From positions 1 to 64,000 of the forward strand of contig CAJUMS010000005.1 of the NCBI GenBank assembly GCA_910587465.1: a stretch of DNA of 64,000 nucleotides, in the 5' to 3' direction. The notes under the pieces were generated by a model. It was not told the DNA's origin and did no database searches. It was given only the letters and a program-made list of their open reading frames with translations. The stretch is from an uncultured Oscillospiraceae bacterium. Lineage in GTDB: Bacteria > Bacillota > Clostridia > Oscillospirales > Ruminococcaceae. Below, piece after piece: positions 7,903 to 16,023 of the stretch; the first letter of the stretch is position 1; each line of letters opens with the position of its first letter. The position numbers were made by a program, and so were the translations under genes.

Positions 7903-8433
7903 ATGGCGGTCTCGGAGAAAAACGCGCTCGGACGCGTACTGCTGATCTCGCGCGAGGCGTATCTGGCTATCCGCGACGACAAGGGCATGGAAAATCTGCC
8001 CGCGCTGCTGGACGGCTTGTCGGCAGTGCTGTCTCATATCAACGACCCGAAGAAGCCGATCTCTAAGCTGCTCGGCAGGCTCAGGCGTGATATCAAGTCC
8101 AAAAACAGGATATTTTACAACGAGGTAAAGCTGTATTTCGCGAAGATATATCCCGCTCCCGATTACGACTTTGACAAGGCGGTAAAGCATATTCCCGCCT
8201 TTATTCTCGGCAACGACAAGATATGCGCCAAAGCGGTTGAGGGGCAGATAAACAGGGTCAAGGCAATGTGCGACGCTATGAAGAGCTATCCGAGCTTTCT
8301 TTTCGGGGAGTTCGAGTCGCTGTCCGACAAGCAGTTTTACGATCTGGTTTTCGGGTTCTATCCCAAGATATACGACGATGATTTTATCGGAGAAATGAAG
8401 GGGCTGTTTGAGAGCGAAAACGATAATCATTGA
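7903..8433 (+). CDS. Uncharacterised soluble protein
   Basis: 176 aa, mostly helical by composition, rich in Lys and Asp, with no membrane segment or recognisable motif. The start at 7903 follows AGGGGGAG by 7 bases; a longer frame from 7843 runs through the hpf terminator and is rejected. The end overlaps the next small gene by 26 bases. Confidence 0.7.
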   Translation: MAVSEKNALGRVLLISREAYLAIRDDKGMENLPALLDGLSAVLSHINDPKKPISKLLGRLRRDIKSKNRIFYNEVKLYFAKIYPAPDYDFDKAVKHIPAFILGNDKICAKAVEGQINRVKAMCDAMKSYPSFLFGEFESLSDKQFYDLVFGFYPKIYDDDFIGEMKGLFESENDNH

Positions 8434-8656
8434 AATTGAATATCACAAGGGCGATGTTTTGCTGACGGGCATGTCTTGCGGTATGGCTGATCTCAGACGG
8501 CAGCTCGCTGAGTTTGAAAAGCTGTACGATAGGGAAAACGACAATTTCATGGCGCTGCTGTGCAGGCGGTTCGGGTGGATGAGGATACAAACCGATGAGC
8601 CGCCCGATTATTTCTATGACCATGACATGGAAATACTTCGTAATTGTCGGCGGTAA
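8408..8656 (+). CDS. Small protein coupled to previous gene
   Basis: 82 aa from TTG 8408, with ribosome site GAAGGGG inside the end of the previous gene. It has a beta-like start (KTIIIEIEYHKGDVLL) and an acidic helical middle. Not recognised. A shorter start at ATG 8468 (MSCGMADL) is possible. Confidence 0.5.
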   Translation: MRAKTIIIEIEYHKGDVLLTGMSCGMADLRRQLAEFEKLYDRENDNFMALLCRRFGWMRIQTDEPPDYFYDHDMEILRNCRR

Positions 8657-8681
8657 TAATATTATAATCAAAGGAAGAGCA

Positions 8682-8780
8682 ATGTTTCGGTATGCGGTAA
8701 GAAGAGCAAAGGCGAACGGAGCGAAGAGAGCCGTTATCGACCGAGCGCAGCTTGGCGAAATTGCGGAGCTTTTTAAATAA
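8682..8780 (+). CDS. Possible 32-aa basic peptide
   Basis: An ATG preceded by AAGGAAGAG encodes a strongly basic peptide (MFRYAVRRAKANGAKRAV) that ends 9 bases before uridine phosphorylase. It may be a real small protein, a leader peptide, or the frameshifted tail of the preceding gene. Evidence is only the ribosome site and position. Confidence 0.35.
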   Translation: MFRYAVRRAKANGAKRAVIDRAQLGEIAELFK

Positions 8781-8789
8781 GGAGTTAAT

Positions 8790-9596
8790 ATGGCTACTAT
8801 AATGAACGAAAACGAACGGTTTCATCTTAAAATAAAGAAGGGCGATGTTGGGAGATATGTCATTCTCCCGGGCGACCCGGGGCGCGTTCCGAAGATCGCG
8901 GCGTATTTGGATAATGCCGTACAGATCGCTCAGAACCGCGAATACAACATCTACTCGGGATATCTGAACGGCGAGAAGGTCAGCGTGTGCTCGACGGGCA
9001 TAGGCGGTCCGTCGGCGGCTATCGCGGTCGAGGAGCTTATCGACAGCGGCGCGGACACGTTTATCCGCGTTGGAACGAGCGGCGGTATCGACCTGTCGGT
9101 GTTTGGCGGCGATCTGATAATCGCCGAGGCGGCTATCCGCGCGGAGGGCACGAGCTACGAGTATCTGCCGCAGGGGTATCCGTCGGTAGCGGATTTCGCG
9201 GTCACGACTGCGCTCGCGGACGCGGCCAAGGAGCTTTCGGGCGCGGAGCCGGGCAATCGTTACCATGTCGGAGTGGTACATTCCAAGGACAGCTTTTACG
9301 GCGAGGTCAATCCCGACGGGTCGGCGGTCGGCGAGAATATCAAGTCGCGTTGGGACAGCTATTTCAAGTGCGGCTGTCTGACGTCGGAAATGGAGTGCGC
9401 GGCGATCTATGCGGTAGGTTTGGTGAGGAGCGTATTCCCGAAGAAGATACGCTGCGGCGGCGTATTGACAGCGCTATGGAACGCCGAGCGCTCCAAGCGG
9501 GATATGCCGGATAATATCACCGACGATTCCACCCGCGGCATAAAGTGCGCTATACGTGCGGTAGAGCTGTTGATAGAGAAGGATAAATTAAATTAG
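8790..9596 (+). CDS. udp: Uridine phosphorylase
   Basis: 268-aa cytosolic enzyme of the NP-I family. It splits uridine with phosphate to uracil and ribose-1-phosphate. Motifs: LPGDPGRVPKIA near residues 26-37, STGIGGPSAAIAVEEL near 68-83 (phosphate and ribose site), RVGTSGGI near 92, and SEMECAAIY near 198-206 (ribose-binding Glu and Met). TAAGGAG precedes the ATG. No terminator follows directly; a large imperfect palindrome does. Confidence 0.9.
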   Translation: MATIMNENERFHLKIKKGDVGRYVILPGDPGRVPKIAAYLDNAVQIAQNREYNIYSGYLNGEKVSVCSTGIGGPSAAIAVEELIDSGADTFIRVGTSGGIDLSVFGGDLIIAEAAIRAEGTSYEYLPQGYPSVADFAVTTALADAAKELSGAEPGNRYHVGVVHSKDSFYGEVNPDGSAVGENIKSRWDSYFKCGCLTSEMECAAIYAVGLVRSVFPKKIRCGGVLTALWNAERSKRDMPDNITDDSTRGIKCAIRAVELLIEKDKLN

Positions 9597-9601
9597 AATT
9601 C

Positions 9602-9732
9602 AGTGTAGCAGCGGGCTTGCTTTTTCGTTAGGTTGACCGACCTTCATTATATAATGTTTTTTGTGTGATAACTCTAGGAAACATAATGTAATGAATGGCA
9701 ATCAACGAACAAAAGCAGACCCGCAGCTGCAC
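9602..9732. repeat. 131-bp imperfect palindrome
   Basis: The outer arms 9602-9637 and 9699-9732 pair imperfectly: gtgtagcagcggg and gcttgcttt on the left pair with cccgcagctgcac and aaaagcagac on the right. An inner pair (ttcattatataatg at 9643 and cataatgtaatgaa near 9681) extends the fold. This could be a miniature mobile element or a structured RNA. It fills most of the gap between udp and the SRP RNA promoter. Confidence 0.6.
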
Positions 9733-9801
9733 CAAACAATACTTCGCACGAGTTCACAAAAAATCCATTTGCCGTCATTGATAAAAAAGTCCAAAACCCC
9801 C

Positions 9802-9830
9802 TTGATTTTTTCGGAGAAATGTTGTATAAT
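9802..9830 (+). promoter_or_regulatory. Promoter of SRP RNA
   Basis: TTGATT (9802-9807), 17-bp spacer, TATAAT (9825-9830). The expected start is around 9837-9840, just before the SRP RNA helix. Confidence 0.8.
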
Positions 9831-9846
9831 ATTATGAGATATTGAA

Positions 9847-9983
9847 AAAATGCTTTCGATTATGGGGGCAGACCCTGTGCAACAGGGTGCTGTGAACCAT
9901 GTCAGGCGGTGACCCGAGCAGCATTAAGCGGATTTCCCTGTGTGCCGCAGTCAGTCTGTTCCCATAATCGAGAGCGTTTTGTT
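9847..9983 (+). ncRNA. ffs: Signal recognition particle RNA (small bacterial type)
   Basis: The conserved helix-8 core is present: CATGTCAGG, a GGTGAC tetraloop region, then CGAGCAGCATTAAGCGG, the M-domain binding site of Ffh. A long closing helix pairs aaatgctttcgattatggg (9848-9866) with cccataatcgagagcgttt (9961-9979) with only G-U exceptions, followed by TTTTG. A small hairpin ccctg-tgcaa-caggg lies on the 5' side. The position right before dnaX is the common Firmicute order. Confidence 0.93.
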
Positions 9984-9998
9984 ATCGGAGGTGAGCGT

Positions 9999-11828
9999 TT
10001 GTATCTTGCGTTATACAGAAAATATCGTCCGAGAACGTTCGATGACGTTATTTCTCAGGAGCATATCACGACAACGCTCAAAAACCAGATAATCAACGGT
10101 TCGGCGGGGCATGCGTATCTGTTTACGGGATCGCGCGGAACTGGCAAGACCACCTGTGCAAAGATACTCGCTATGGCAGTCAACTGCCTTGATCCAAAAG
10201 ACGGCAGTCCTTGTCTTGAGTGCGAGCGGTGCAGGGAGATCATGGACGGCACTACAACGGATATTGTCGAAATGGACGCGGCATCAAACAACGGCGTAGA
10301 CGACGTGCGGCAGCTCCGAGATGAGGTTGCGTACACGCCGGTGAGCTGTAAGTACCGCGTTTATATTATTGACGAGGTTCATATGCTGTCGGTCGCTGCA
10401 TTTAACGCGCTGCTGAAAACGCTTGAAGAGCCTCCGCCTCATGTAAAGTTCATTTTGGCGACGACCGAACTGCATAAAGTTCCCGCGACTATTTCTTCAA
10501 GATGTCAGCGCTTTGAATTTCGGCGCGTGGATATTTCGGACAGTGCGGAGAGACTGCTTGCTGTTGCGGAAAAAGAGGGCGTTTCATTGGAGCGCGACGC
10601 GGCGGAGTTTATCTCGCGGTTGTCGGACGGCGGAATGAGAGACGCGCTGTCAATACTTGACCGTTGTATTTCGGCGGATACGCATATTACGTCGGAAACG
10701 GTTCGAGCGTGCGCGGGCGTTGCTGACAGAAAGCATTTGTTCGCATTTTCGGAGATGATCGCGCGCAAGGATACCGCGGGCTGTATACGTCTGCTGGGTG
10801 AGCTGCATAAAGGCTCAAAGGATATTGCGCTTATCGTGGACGAGCTATCGGGGCAGTTCCGCGATCTTATGTTGTATAAGACCGCGCCTGACGACAAGGA
10901 GCTGCTGACAGCGCTTCCCGACGAATACGGAGAGTTGGCGCGTATCGCGGATATGTATTCGATTGAGTATATATTACGCTGTCTGACGCTGTTACAGCAG
11001 TGCGCGGACGGTATCGGAAAGGTAAAACAGCGCAAGACGCTTGCCGAGATGTGTTTTGTCAAAATGTGTATGGGTGCGGATATCAGCGCTGAGAGCACGG
11101 CATCGAAGGCTCCCGTTCCTGTGTCTGCGCCTGTGTTTGAGATAAAGGAAACCCCGGTCGAGAAGCCCGCGCTGAGACCCGTTGAGGAGATGTCGCATAC
11201 GGAGCGTAAGACCCGTGCCCTTCTCGAGGAAACGGTCAAGCTGGCGGAATCCCCTGTTCCCCCAAGTATGCAGGAACCGGCCAAAACCGATGTACCGCTT
11301 AGCGCTCCCGTTAGTGACGCTCTGCCGGTATCGGCTATTGAGGAGTCGCCGCCGTTTACCGATGACGACGCTCCGCCTCTTGACGACGAGTATCCTATAC
11401 CGTCGCCCGAGACCGCAGTCAAAACACCCATTGTTCCCGAAAAGGCGGCGGAAAAGGTGCAGGAAAAGCATACGGATAAGGCTTCCGAGCGGATACGCGA
11501 GGTCACTCCCGGGGAATGGGCGGCGGCCGTCGCAAAAATGTCGGATATCGACCTTGCCGTCGGAGCAATGCTGCAGGGTTCTACTGTGCGCACAAAGGAC
11601 GGTCGGCTGGTGATACGCTCGTCCAACAGAATGTTGGTAGAAAACGTAAAGGGCGACGAGCTTATACGTGTCGAGAGTGAGATATCCGAGGTGTTGGGAT
11701 TTGCGGTGCGTGTGAGTATCGAGGCGGAGAAGTCCGAGGACAACGACGAGAGCGGACTCTCCGATATCGAAAAGTTTCTTAACACGGCGCGCAAGCTCGG
11801 TGTTGAGGTAAATGTCAAAAAACAATAA
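9999..11828 (+). CDS. dnaX: DNA polymerase III gamma/tau subunit
   Basis: 609-aa clamp-loader ATPase of the replisome. TTG 9999 is chosen because GGAGGTGAG lies before it and the protein then starts MYLALYRKYRP as in the family; a longer frame from 9909 runs through the SRP RNA. Walker A GSRGTGKTT at 44-52, a four-cysteine zinc module near 63-76 (CLDP...PCLECERC), Walker B IIDEVH, and the arginine finger SSRCQRF. A Pro/Glu/Ser-rich linker (about 365-500) leads to a tau-like C-terminal domain. First gene of dnaX-ybaB-comEC-recR. Confidence 0.96.
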   Translation: MYLALYRKYRPRTFDDVISQEHITTTLKNQIINGSAGHAYLFTGSRGTGKTTCAKILAMAVNCLDPKDGSPCLECERCREIMDGTTTDIVEMDAASNNGVDDVRQLRDEVAYTPVSCKYRVYIIDEVHMLSVAAFNALLKTLEEPPPHVKFILATTELHKVPATISSRCQRFEFRRVDISDSAERLLAVAEKEGVSLERDAAEFISRLSDGGMRDALSILDRCISADTHITSETVRACAGVADRKHLFAFSEMIARKDTAGCIRLLGELHKGSKDIALIVDELSGQFRDLMLYKTAPDDKELLTALPDEYGELARIADMYSIEYILRCLTLLQQCADGIGKVKQRKTLAEMCFVKMCMGADISAESTASKAPVPVSAPVFEIKETPVEKPALRPVEEMSHTERKTRALLEETVKLAESPVPPSMQEPAKTDVPLSAPVSDALPVSAIEESPPFTDDDAPPLDDEYPIPSPETAVKTPIVPEKAAEKVQEKHTDKASERIREVTPGEWAAAVAKMSDIDLAVGAMLQGSTVRTKDGRLVIRSSNRMLVENVKGDELIRVESEISEVLGFAVRVSIEAEKSEDNDESGLSDIEKFLNTARKLGVEVNVKKQ

Positions 11829-11857
11829 TATTAACATAAAATTGAGAGGAGATCATT

Positions 11858-12205
11858 ATGAAATCAAGACTTCCTAAGGAATATCAGGGCTCTAACGCCA
11901 ATATGAATCAGATGGTAAGAAAGGCTCAGAAAATGCAGGAGGATATCACCCGCGTTCAGGATGAGCTGGAGCAGAAGGAGTTTACCAAGCAGGTAGGTGG
12001 CGGTGTGCTGGAGCTCGTAATGACGGGCGACAAGAAGCTGAAGTCGGTCACGCTCAAGCCCGAGGTCGTTGACAAGGACGATATCGAAATGCTTCAGGAT
12101 CTTATCATCAGCGGCGTAAACGAGGCCATTCAAGAGATTGAGGATTACAGCGCAGAGGAAATGGAAAAGGTAACGGGCGGCGTTTCTCTCCCGGGGCTGT
12201 TCTGA
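11858..12205 (+). CDS. ybaB: Nucleoid-associated protein YbaB/EbfC
   Basis: 115-aa DNA-binding dimer. It has the family pattern: MNQMVRKAQKMQEDI with the coiled N-terminal helix, the GGGVLELVMTGDKKLKSVTLKPEVV beta layer, and a conserved C-terminal GG. It lies between dnaX and recR, as in most bacteria, although comEC is inserted here. Ribosome site GAGAGGAG. Confidence 0.93.
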   Translation: MKSRLPKEYQGSNANMNQMVRKAQKMQEDITRVQDELEQKEFTKQVGGGVLELVMTGDKKLKSVTLKPEVVDKDDIEMLQDLIISGVNEAIQEIEDYSAEEMEKVTGGVSLPGLF

Positions 12206-12217
12206 TCGGGAATCGAC

Positions 12218-14251
12218 TTGAAACGGGACAAAAACAAAAGAGCGGTTTTAAATCTTCCGCTTGTCAGGTTCGCGCCGTTTATGGCGTTCGGAATGCTGAC
12301 GGCGTATTTCGGCGGCGGTCTGTTTTGCGGAATTCTTTTCGCGGCAGCCGCCGTTTCTGTAATTTATTTTGCCGTTAAGCGGAGCAGGTCGGCGATATGC
12401 GCGGTTGGTCTGTTGTGGGGGATCGCAGTGATGACGGGTCATCTCGAGCTGTACTGCAAGCCGATAACGGAATTCGGCGGAAAGACGGTGCGGGCGGAGT
12501 TTGTCGTGAATGAGGCGTCAATGCTTTCGGGCGGAACTAAGGAGTATACCGTTGAGATGAACCTTGCGGGTCGAAAGACCTTTGTTAGGATAACCGACAG
12601 AGAGAAGCTTGAGGTCGGCGATGCAGCCACTGCCATTGTAGAGCTGAACAAGCCCGACAGTGACGATATGCTCCAAAATCTTGCGGACGGAGTCCTGCTT
12701 TCTGGCGAGATATCGGAGCTTATCGCGGTCAAAAGCGGCGGGGCGGGTATTTCCTCGGTGATAAGAGGATTACGCGCGCGTATGGTTGAGATGGTAAGCG
12801 GAAATATTTTCGGCAATGGCGGTGAGTTGGCGCTGGCAATGCTGCTCGGCGAGGACTCGGCTTTGTCTCCCGTGCTGAGGGAAAAGCTGAAAATATGCGG
12901 TGCGTCGCATTACACTGCGGTTTCGGGTTCGCATTTCGCGCTGTTTGCGGCGGTGCTTCTGGGAGCGCTTCCGGAAAAGCGCCGTCACGTCAAGCAGGCG
13001 GTCTCGCTGCTGTTCGCTCCCGCAGCGGTGATATTTTTCGGACCGTCGCCGTCAGTGCTCCGCGCGTCCGTAATGTTTCTGCTTTACAGTCTCGCGCCGA
13101 TATTTTACCGAAAGGCGGATACGCTCAACTCGCTTTGCATTGCGATAGCGCTTATCGGCACGTTCTCGCCCGGTACTATACTCGACACGGGCTTCGGAAT
13201 GTCGGTGTTCGGCGTATTCGGCGCGGGTGTTGTCGGGACGGAGGTCTCGAAAAAGCTGTGTATGCTGCTGCCCGATAAGGCGAAGAAGCTCTCCCCCGCG
13301 GTGACTGTGCTGTCGGTATCGATCTGCGCGTTGATTTGTACCTCGCCGATAAGCATTTTTGCATTCAAGGGAGTTTCGCTTATGGGAGCGGTCTCGTCTG
13401 TAATACTGATGCCGCTTATGACGGTGAGCGTTATATTTATGATACCGCTTGGTATCACAGGAATGAGTCTTTTCGCGCTGCCCGTTGACCTCGCTATGAG
13501 AGCGGCAGCGGCGGTCGTGGATTTCTTTGGAGGGATACGCGGACTGTGGCTGACCTTGGATTTTGAGTTCGCGTGGATCTTGGCGTCGGGCTGCGCACTG
13601 GCTCTCTCCGCGGCAGCGTTCGGCAATATGAAGACCTTGTGGTTTTCGGGAAAGTGCATTGCGGTGTTATCCGCCGTTTCGCTGTTTATTTCTCTGACAG
13701 TCTGCGAGCGGCGCAGCGAGGTAAGGTTTGTCGGCAATTACAGCACAGGTGCGGCTGTAATATTCGAGGGGAACGAGGCTGTCGTGTTCATATCGGGCAG
13801 CGGTACGGGTCTGGCGACAAGTATTTCGCGGACTATGCGCGAGCACGGTGCTGTGAAGATCGCGTGTATCGCGGCGTTCGACGCGGACTACGGCGGCGCG
13901 CTGGCAATACGGGAGTTGTCGAAGATGACGGATATCGACGTTGTCTGGTCAAACAGCGTCGTGCAGACGCTTATCGGCGGGATAAACGTGCAGACGGTTC
14001 CTAACGGCTCGCGGCTGTCGGTATCGGGAGTTACTCTTGCAGCGGCGAAGTTCTCCGACAAAGAAACGTCGGCGGATATAGTACTGTATAACGGCAGGCT
14101 CGCAAAAGAGCCCGAAAGTCCCGCGAGATACGCGGTATACTTTTCGAGCGGCGAAAAAGAAATGCCCGAAAACTGGCATAACGCGCGGCGCGACAGGGAT
14201 TTTTACATAAGACTGGAAAACGGTGCGAAGAATATTTCGGTCATACAATAA
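12218..14251 (+). CDS. comEC: ComEC/Rec2-type DNA uptake channel, divergent
   Basis: 677-aa polytopic membrane protein thought to carry single-stranded DNA across the membrane during transformation. TTG start. The competence domain motif is GEDSALSPVLREKLKICGASHYTAVSG near residues 210-236, then a series of helices to about 500. The C-terminal beta-lactamase-like domain is degenerate: the family HxDxDH is AFDADY here, so two metal-binding histidines are gone. It sits between ybaB and recR, 12 and 15 bases away, which is not its usual place. Uptake function is therefore uncertain. Confidence 0.85.
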   Translation: MKRDKNKRAVLNLPLVRFAPFMAFGMLTAYFGGGLFCGILFAAAAVSVIYFAVKRSRSAICAVGLLWGIAVMTGHLELYCKPITEFGGKTVRAEFVVNEASMLSGGTKEYTVEMNLAGRKTFVRITDREKLEVGDAATAIVELNKPDSDDMLQNLADGVLLSGEISELIAVKSGGAGISSVIRGLRARMVEMVSGNIFGNGGELALAMLLGEDSALSPVLREKLKICGASHYTAVSGSHFALFAAVLLGALPEKRRHVKQAVSLLFAPAAVIFFGPSPSVLRASVMFLLYSLAPIFYRKADTLNSLCIAIALIGTFSPGTILDTGFGMSVFGVFGAGVVGTEVSKKLCMLLPDKAKKLSPAVTVLSVSICALICTSPISIFAFKGVSLMGAVSSVILMPLMTVSVIFMIPLGITGMSLFALPVDLAMRAAAAVVDFFGGIRGLWLTLDFEFAWILASGCALALSAAAFGNMKTLWFSGKCIAVLSAVSLFISLTVCERRSEVRFVGNYSTGAAVIFEGNEAVVFISGSGTGLATSISRTMREHGAVKIACIAAFDADYGGALAIRELSKMTDIDVVWSNSVVQTLIGGINVQTVPNGSRLSVSGVTLAAAKFSDKETSADIVLYNGRLAKEPESPARYAVYFSSGEKEMPENWHNARRDRDFYIRLENGAKNISVIQ

Positions 14252-14266
14252 CGAGAGGTTGAATTT

Positions 14267-14863
14267 ATGTCGGAGTTTGTTTCATTGCCGCTGGCATTGG
14301 CGGCGGAGCAGTTTGCGAAACTGCCCGGTATCGGTATCAAGACCGCACAGCGGCTGGCTTATTATATGCTCAATCTGCCCGTGGGCGAGGTTGAGGAGTT
14401 TGCGGAGAATATTGTCAAGGCGCGGCGTAGCGTGCAGTTATGTAAGTGCTGCCAGAACTTTACAGAGCGCGAGATATGCGAGCTGTGCGACGACGATAAC
14501 CGTGACAGGAGCGTGGTTTGCGTCGTCGAGTCGCCTAAGGACGTTTCTGCGTTTGAACGCGCTGGCGGCTATGACGGGCTGTATCACGTGCTGCACGGGC
14601 TGCTGTCGCCTATGGACGGTATCGGCGCGGAGGATCTTAAGATCAAGGAGCTGATAGCGCGGCTCGGCGACGTGAAGGAGGTCATCATGGCGACAAATCC
14701 CACCGTAGAGGGCGAGGCTACGGCAATGTATATCGGTCGGCTTATAAAGCCTATGGGCATTAAGGTCACGCGGCTGGCTTACGGGCTGCCCGCGGGGTCG
14801 GCGCTGGAATTCGCCGACGACGTTACCTTGGTTAAGGCTCTTGAGAACCGTAACGAGCTGTAA
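14267..14863 (+). CDS. recR: Recombination mediator RecR
   Basis: 198 aa. It loads RecA on gapped DNA together with RecF and RecO. Helix-hairpin-helix KLPGIGIKTAQRLA at about 18-31, zinc finger CKCCQNFTEREICELC at about 57-72, Toprim domain VVESPKDV near 85 and a Walker-B-like C-terminal region (LAYGLPAGSALEFAD). End of the dnaX operon. Confidence 0.96.
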   Translation: MSEFVSLPLALAAEQFAKLPGIGIKTAQRLAYYMLNLPVGEVEEFAENIVKARRSVQLCKCCQNFTEREICELCDDDNRDRSVVCVVESPKDVSAFERAGGYDGLYHVLHGLLSPMDGIGAEDLKIKELIARLGDVKEVIMATNPTVEGEATAMYIGRLIKPMGIKVTRLAYGLPAGSALEFADDVTLVKALENRNEL

Positions 14864-14869
14864 GAAGAA

Positions 14870-14899
14870 GCCGCGTACATTGTGTACGCGGCGCGTTTT
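14870..14899 (+). terminator. Terminator after recR
   Basis: A 10-bp hairpin, gccgcgtaca / tgtacgcggc, then GCGTTTTA. It separates convergent recR and the metallo-hydrolase. Confidence 0.8.
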
Positions 14900-15533
14900 A
14901 TATCCAATTTCTGTTGGGTACGGGCTTTCCGTGACCGAAATATATCGTCCGTTTTCCAAGCGAGGATATACGTTCGGCGCTTTTGAGCATTTCCGCCTTG
15001 TCGTGAAATATCATTGAGGTCGTCGGGTAAAACATATTCATCAGCGCGTCGCCGACGAACAGGTGTTCCTCCGCAATGTCAACGGCTATCGAGCCGTCCG
15101 TGTGCCCGGGCAGGTGCAGTATTTTCGCGCGTATGCCGTATTCCTCCAAGCTGTCGTCCTCGTCAAGAAACACCGTTGGAGTGAACGGCGGTATCTTTTC
15201 TCTTGCAAAGCTTTTCAGCGAGGCGTTCAGCACTATCTTTCCGAGCAGCCCTTTGGAATCGAGCGTCTGGGAATTGTTATCGGCGAGCAATTTCATATCG
15301 GCACGGTGCATTGCAACGGGCGCGTTCAGTGTCTTTGACAGCGCCGCAGCGTTCTGCGCGTGGTCAAAGTGTCCGTGTGTCAGCAAAATAAGCCGTATGC
15401 TATACGGCTTACAGATATGTAGGATTTTGTCAACGCTGTCAGACTTGCAGGTATCTATCAGAATGGCATTTTCGTTGTCGGAAACGATATAACAGTTCCC
15501 GTTATCGCATTTTATCCGTTCAATTCTTGTCAT
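14898..15533 (-). CDS. Metallo-beta-lactamase fold hydrolase
   Basis: 211-aa soluble hydrolase of the glyoxalase II-like group. The metal motif is THGHFDH near residues 52-58, with further ligands in LPGHTDGS near 141 and VGDALM near 160, and a final GHGKPVP. The substrate is not evident; thiol esters are typical. It overlaps the end of comFB by 14 bases and is probably co-transcribed from the comFB promoter. Confidence 0.85.
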   Translation of the reverse strand: MTRIERIKCDNGNCYIVSDNENAILIDTCKSDSVDKILHICKPYSIRLILLTHGHFDHAQNAAALSKTLNAPVAMHRADMKLLADNNSQTLDSKGLLGKIVLNASLKSFAREKIPPFTPTVFLDEDDSLEEYGIRAKILHLPGHTDGSIAVDIAEEHLFVGDALMNMFYPTTSMIFHDKAEMLKSAERISSLGKRTIYFGHGKPVPNRNWI

Positions 15534-15813
15534 CGTCTGTATTGTTTTTGTTCTCGTGAGAGGGATGTGCGGAAATAACGTCTATCGCGTTCGCAACGGC
15601 AACGTTTATATCGATCGAGCTTTGGCGCACCGTAGCCGCCAGCTTCGAAAACAGCTCGCCATTATGCGTGCTGACATATCTCGCGGGCAATTGGTTGAGA
15701 GCCTTTGCCTTCATATCCTCAAAGCAGCGGTCGCATTTGCAGCAGTCCTCCGCCTCAAGCATACGGTGCAGCTTCTCCTCTACGATGTTTTCCATTACAT
15801 TTACAAGTGCCAT
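15520..15813 (-). CDS. comFB: ComFB-family protein
   Basis: 97 aa. The segment NQLPARYVSTHNGELFSKL is the hallmark of the late competence protein ComFB, together with the cysteine pair CCKCDRC near residues 25-31. The start at 15813 follows CAGGAGGAGCTT and matches the length of known members. A frame reaching 15888 is rejected because it runs through the promoter at 15877-15905. The biochemical role of the family is not settled; with comEC nearby it hints at a competence link, which is an inference. Confidence 0.85.
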   Translation of the reverse strand: MALVNVMENIVEEKLHRMLEAEDCCKCDRCFEDMKAKALNQLPARYVSTHNGELFSKLAATVRQSSIDINVAVANAIDVISAHPSHENKNNTDDDKN

Positions 15814-15876
15814 AAGCTCCTCCTGTGAAATATCCGAGCAACGCGCGGATAGATTAGCCATACCTCTATATATTAT

Positions 15877-15905
15877 ATTGTACAACAAAATGTGAGATTT
15901 GTCAA
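15877..15905 (-). promoter_or_regulatory. Sigma-A promoter of comFB unit
   Basis: On the minus strand TTGACA (15905-15900), 17-bp spacer, TACAAT (15882-15877). It gives a leader of about 60 bases to the ATG at 15813. Confidence 0.85.
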
Positions 15906-15945
15906 TAGTTTTTGTGAAATGTTTTGTTTTCAGTACCTCTGCTTG

Positions 15946-15974
15946 TCATATTTGTCCTTTGGATAGCATAGTTA
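15946..15974 (+). promoter_or_regulatory. Possible sigma-E-like promoter of the deacetylase
   Basis: TCATATT (15946-15952), 14-bp spacer, CATAGTTA (15967-15974). The -35 and spacing fit the mother-cell sigma-E class and the -10 begins CATA but does not match the rest. No sigma-A promoter is seen for this gene, unlike most genes here. Tentative. Confidence 0.35.
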
Positions 15975-16023
15975 TAGAGCAGTTGCAGCAAATTACGATA
16001 TTTTTTTCACGGAGGGGAAATAT

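Noticed and set aside
8408..8780. One gene frameshifted between the 82-aa and 32-aa frames.
   Set aside because: The 32-aa frame has its own ribosome site, and I have no homologue to show that the two were joined; kept as separate low-confidence entries.
9909..9998. N-terminal extension of DnaX.
   Set aside because: These codons lie in the SRP RNA, and the protein aligns with its family only from the TTG at 9999, which has a strong ribosome site.
10505..11818. A 437-codon minus-strand frame in dnaX.
   Set aside because: Ser/Ile-rich shadow of dnaX codons with no ribosome site and no motif.
15814..15888. N-terminal extension of ComFB.
   Set aside because: The extension overlaps the -10 of the gene's own promoter; the ATG at 15813 has a perfect ribosome site.
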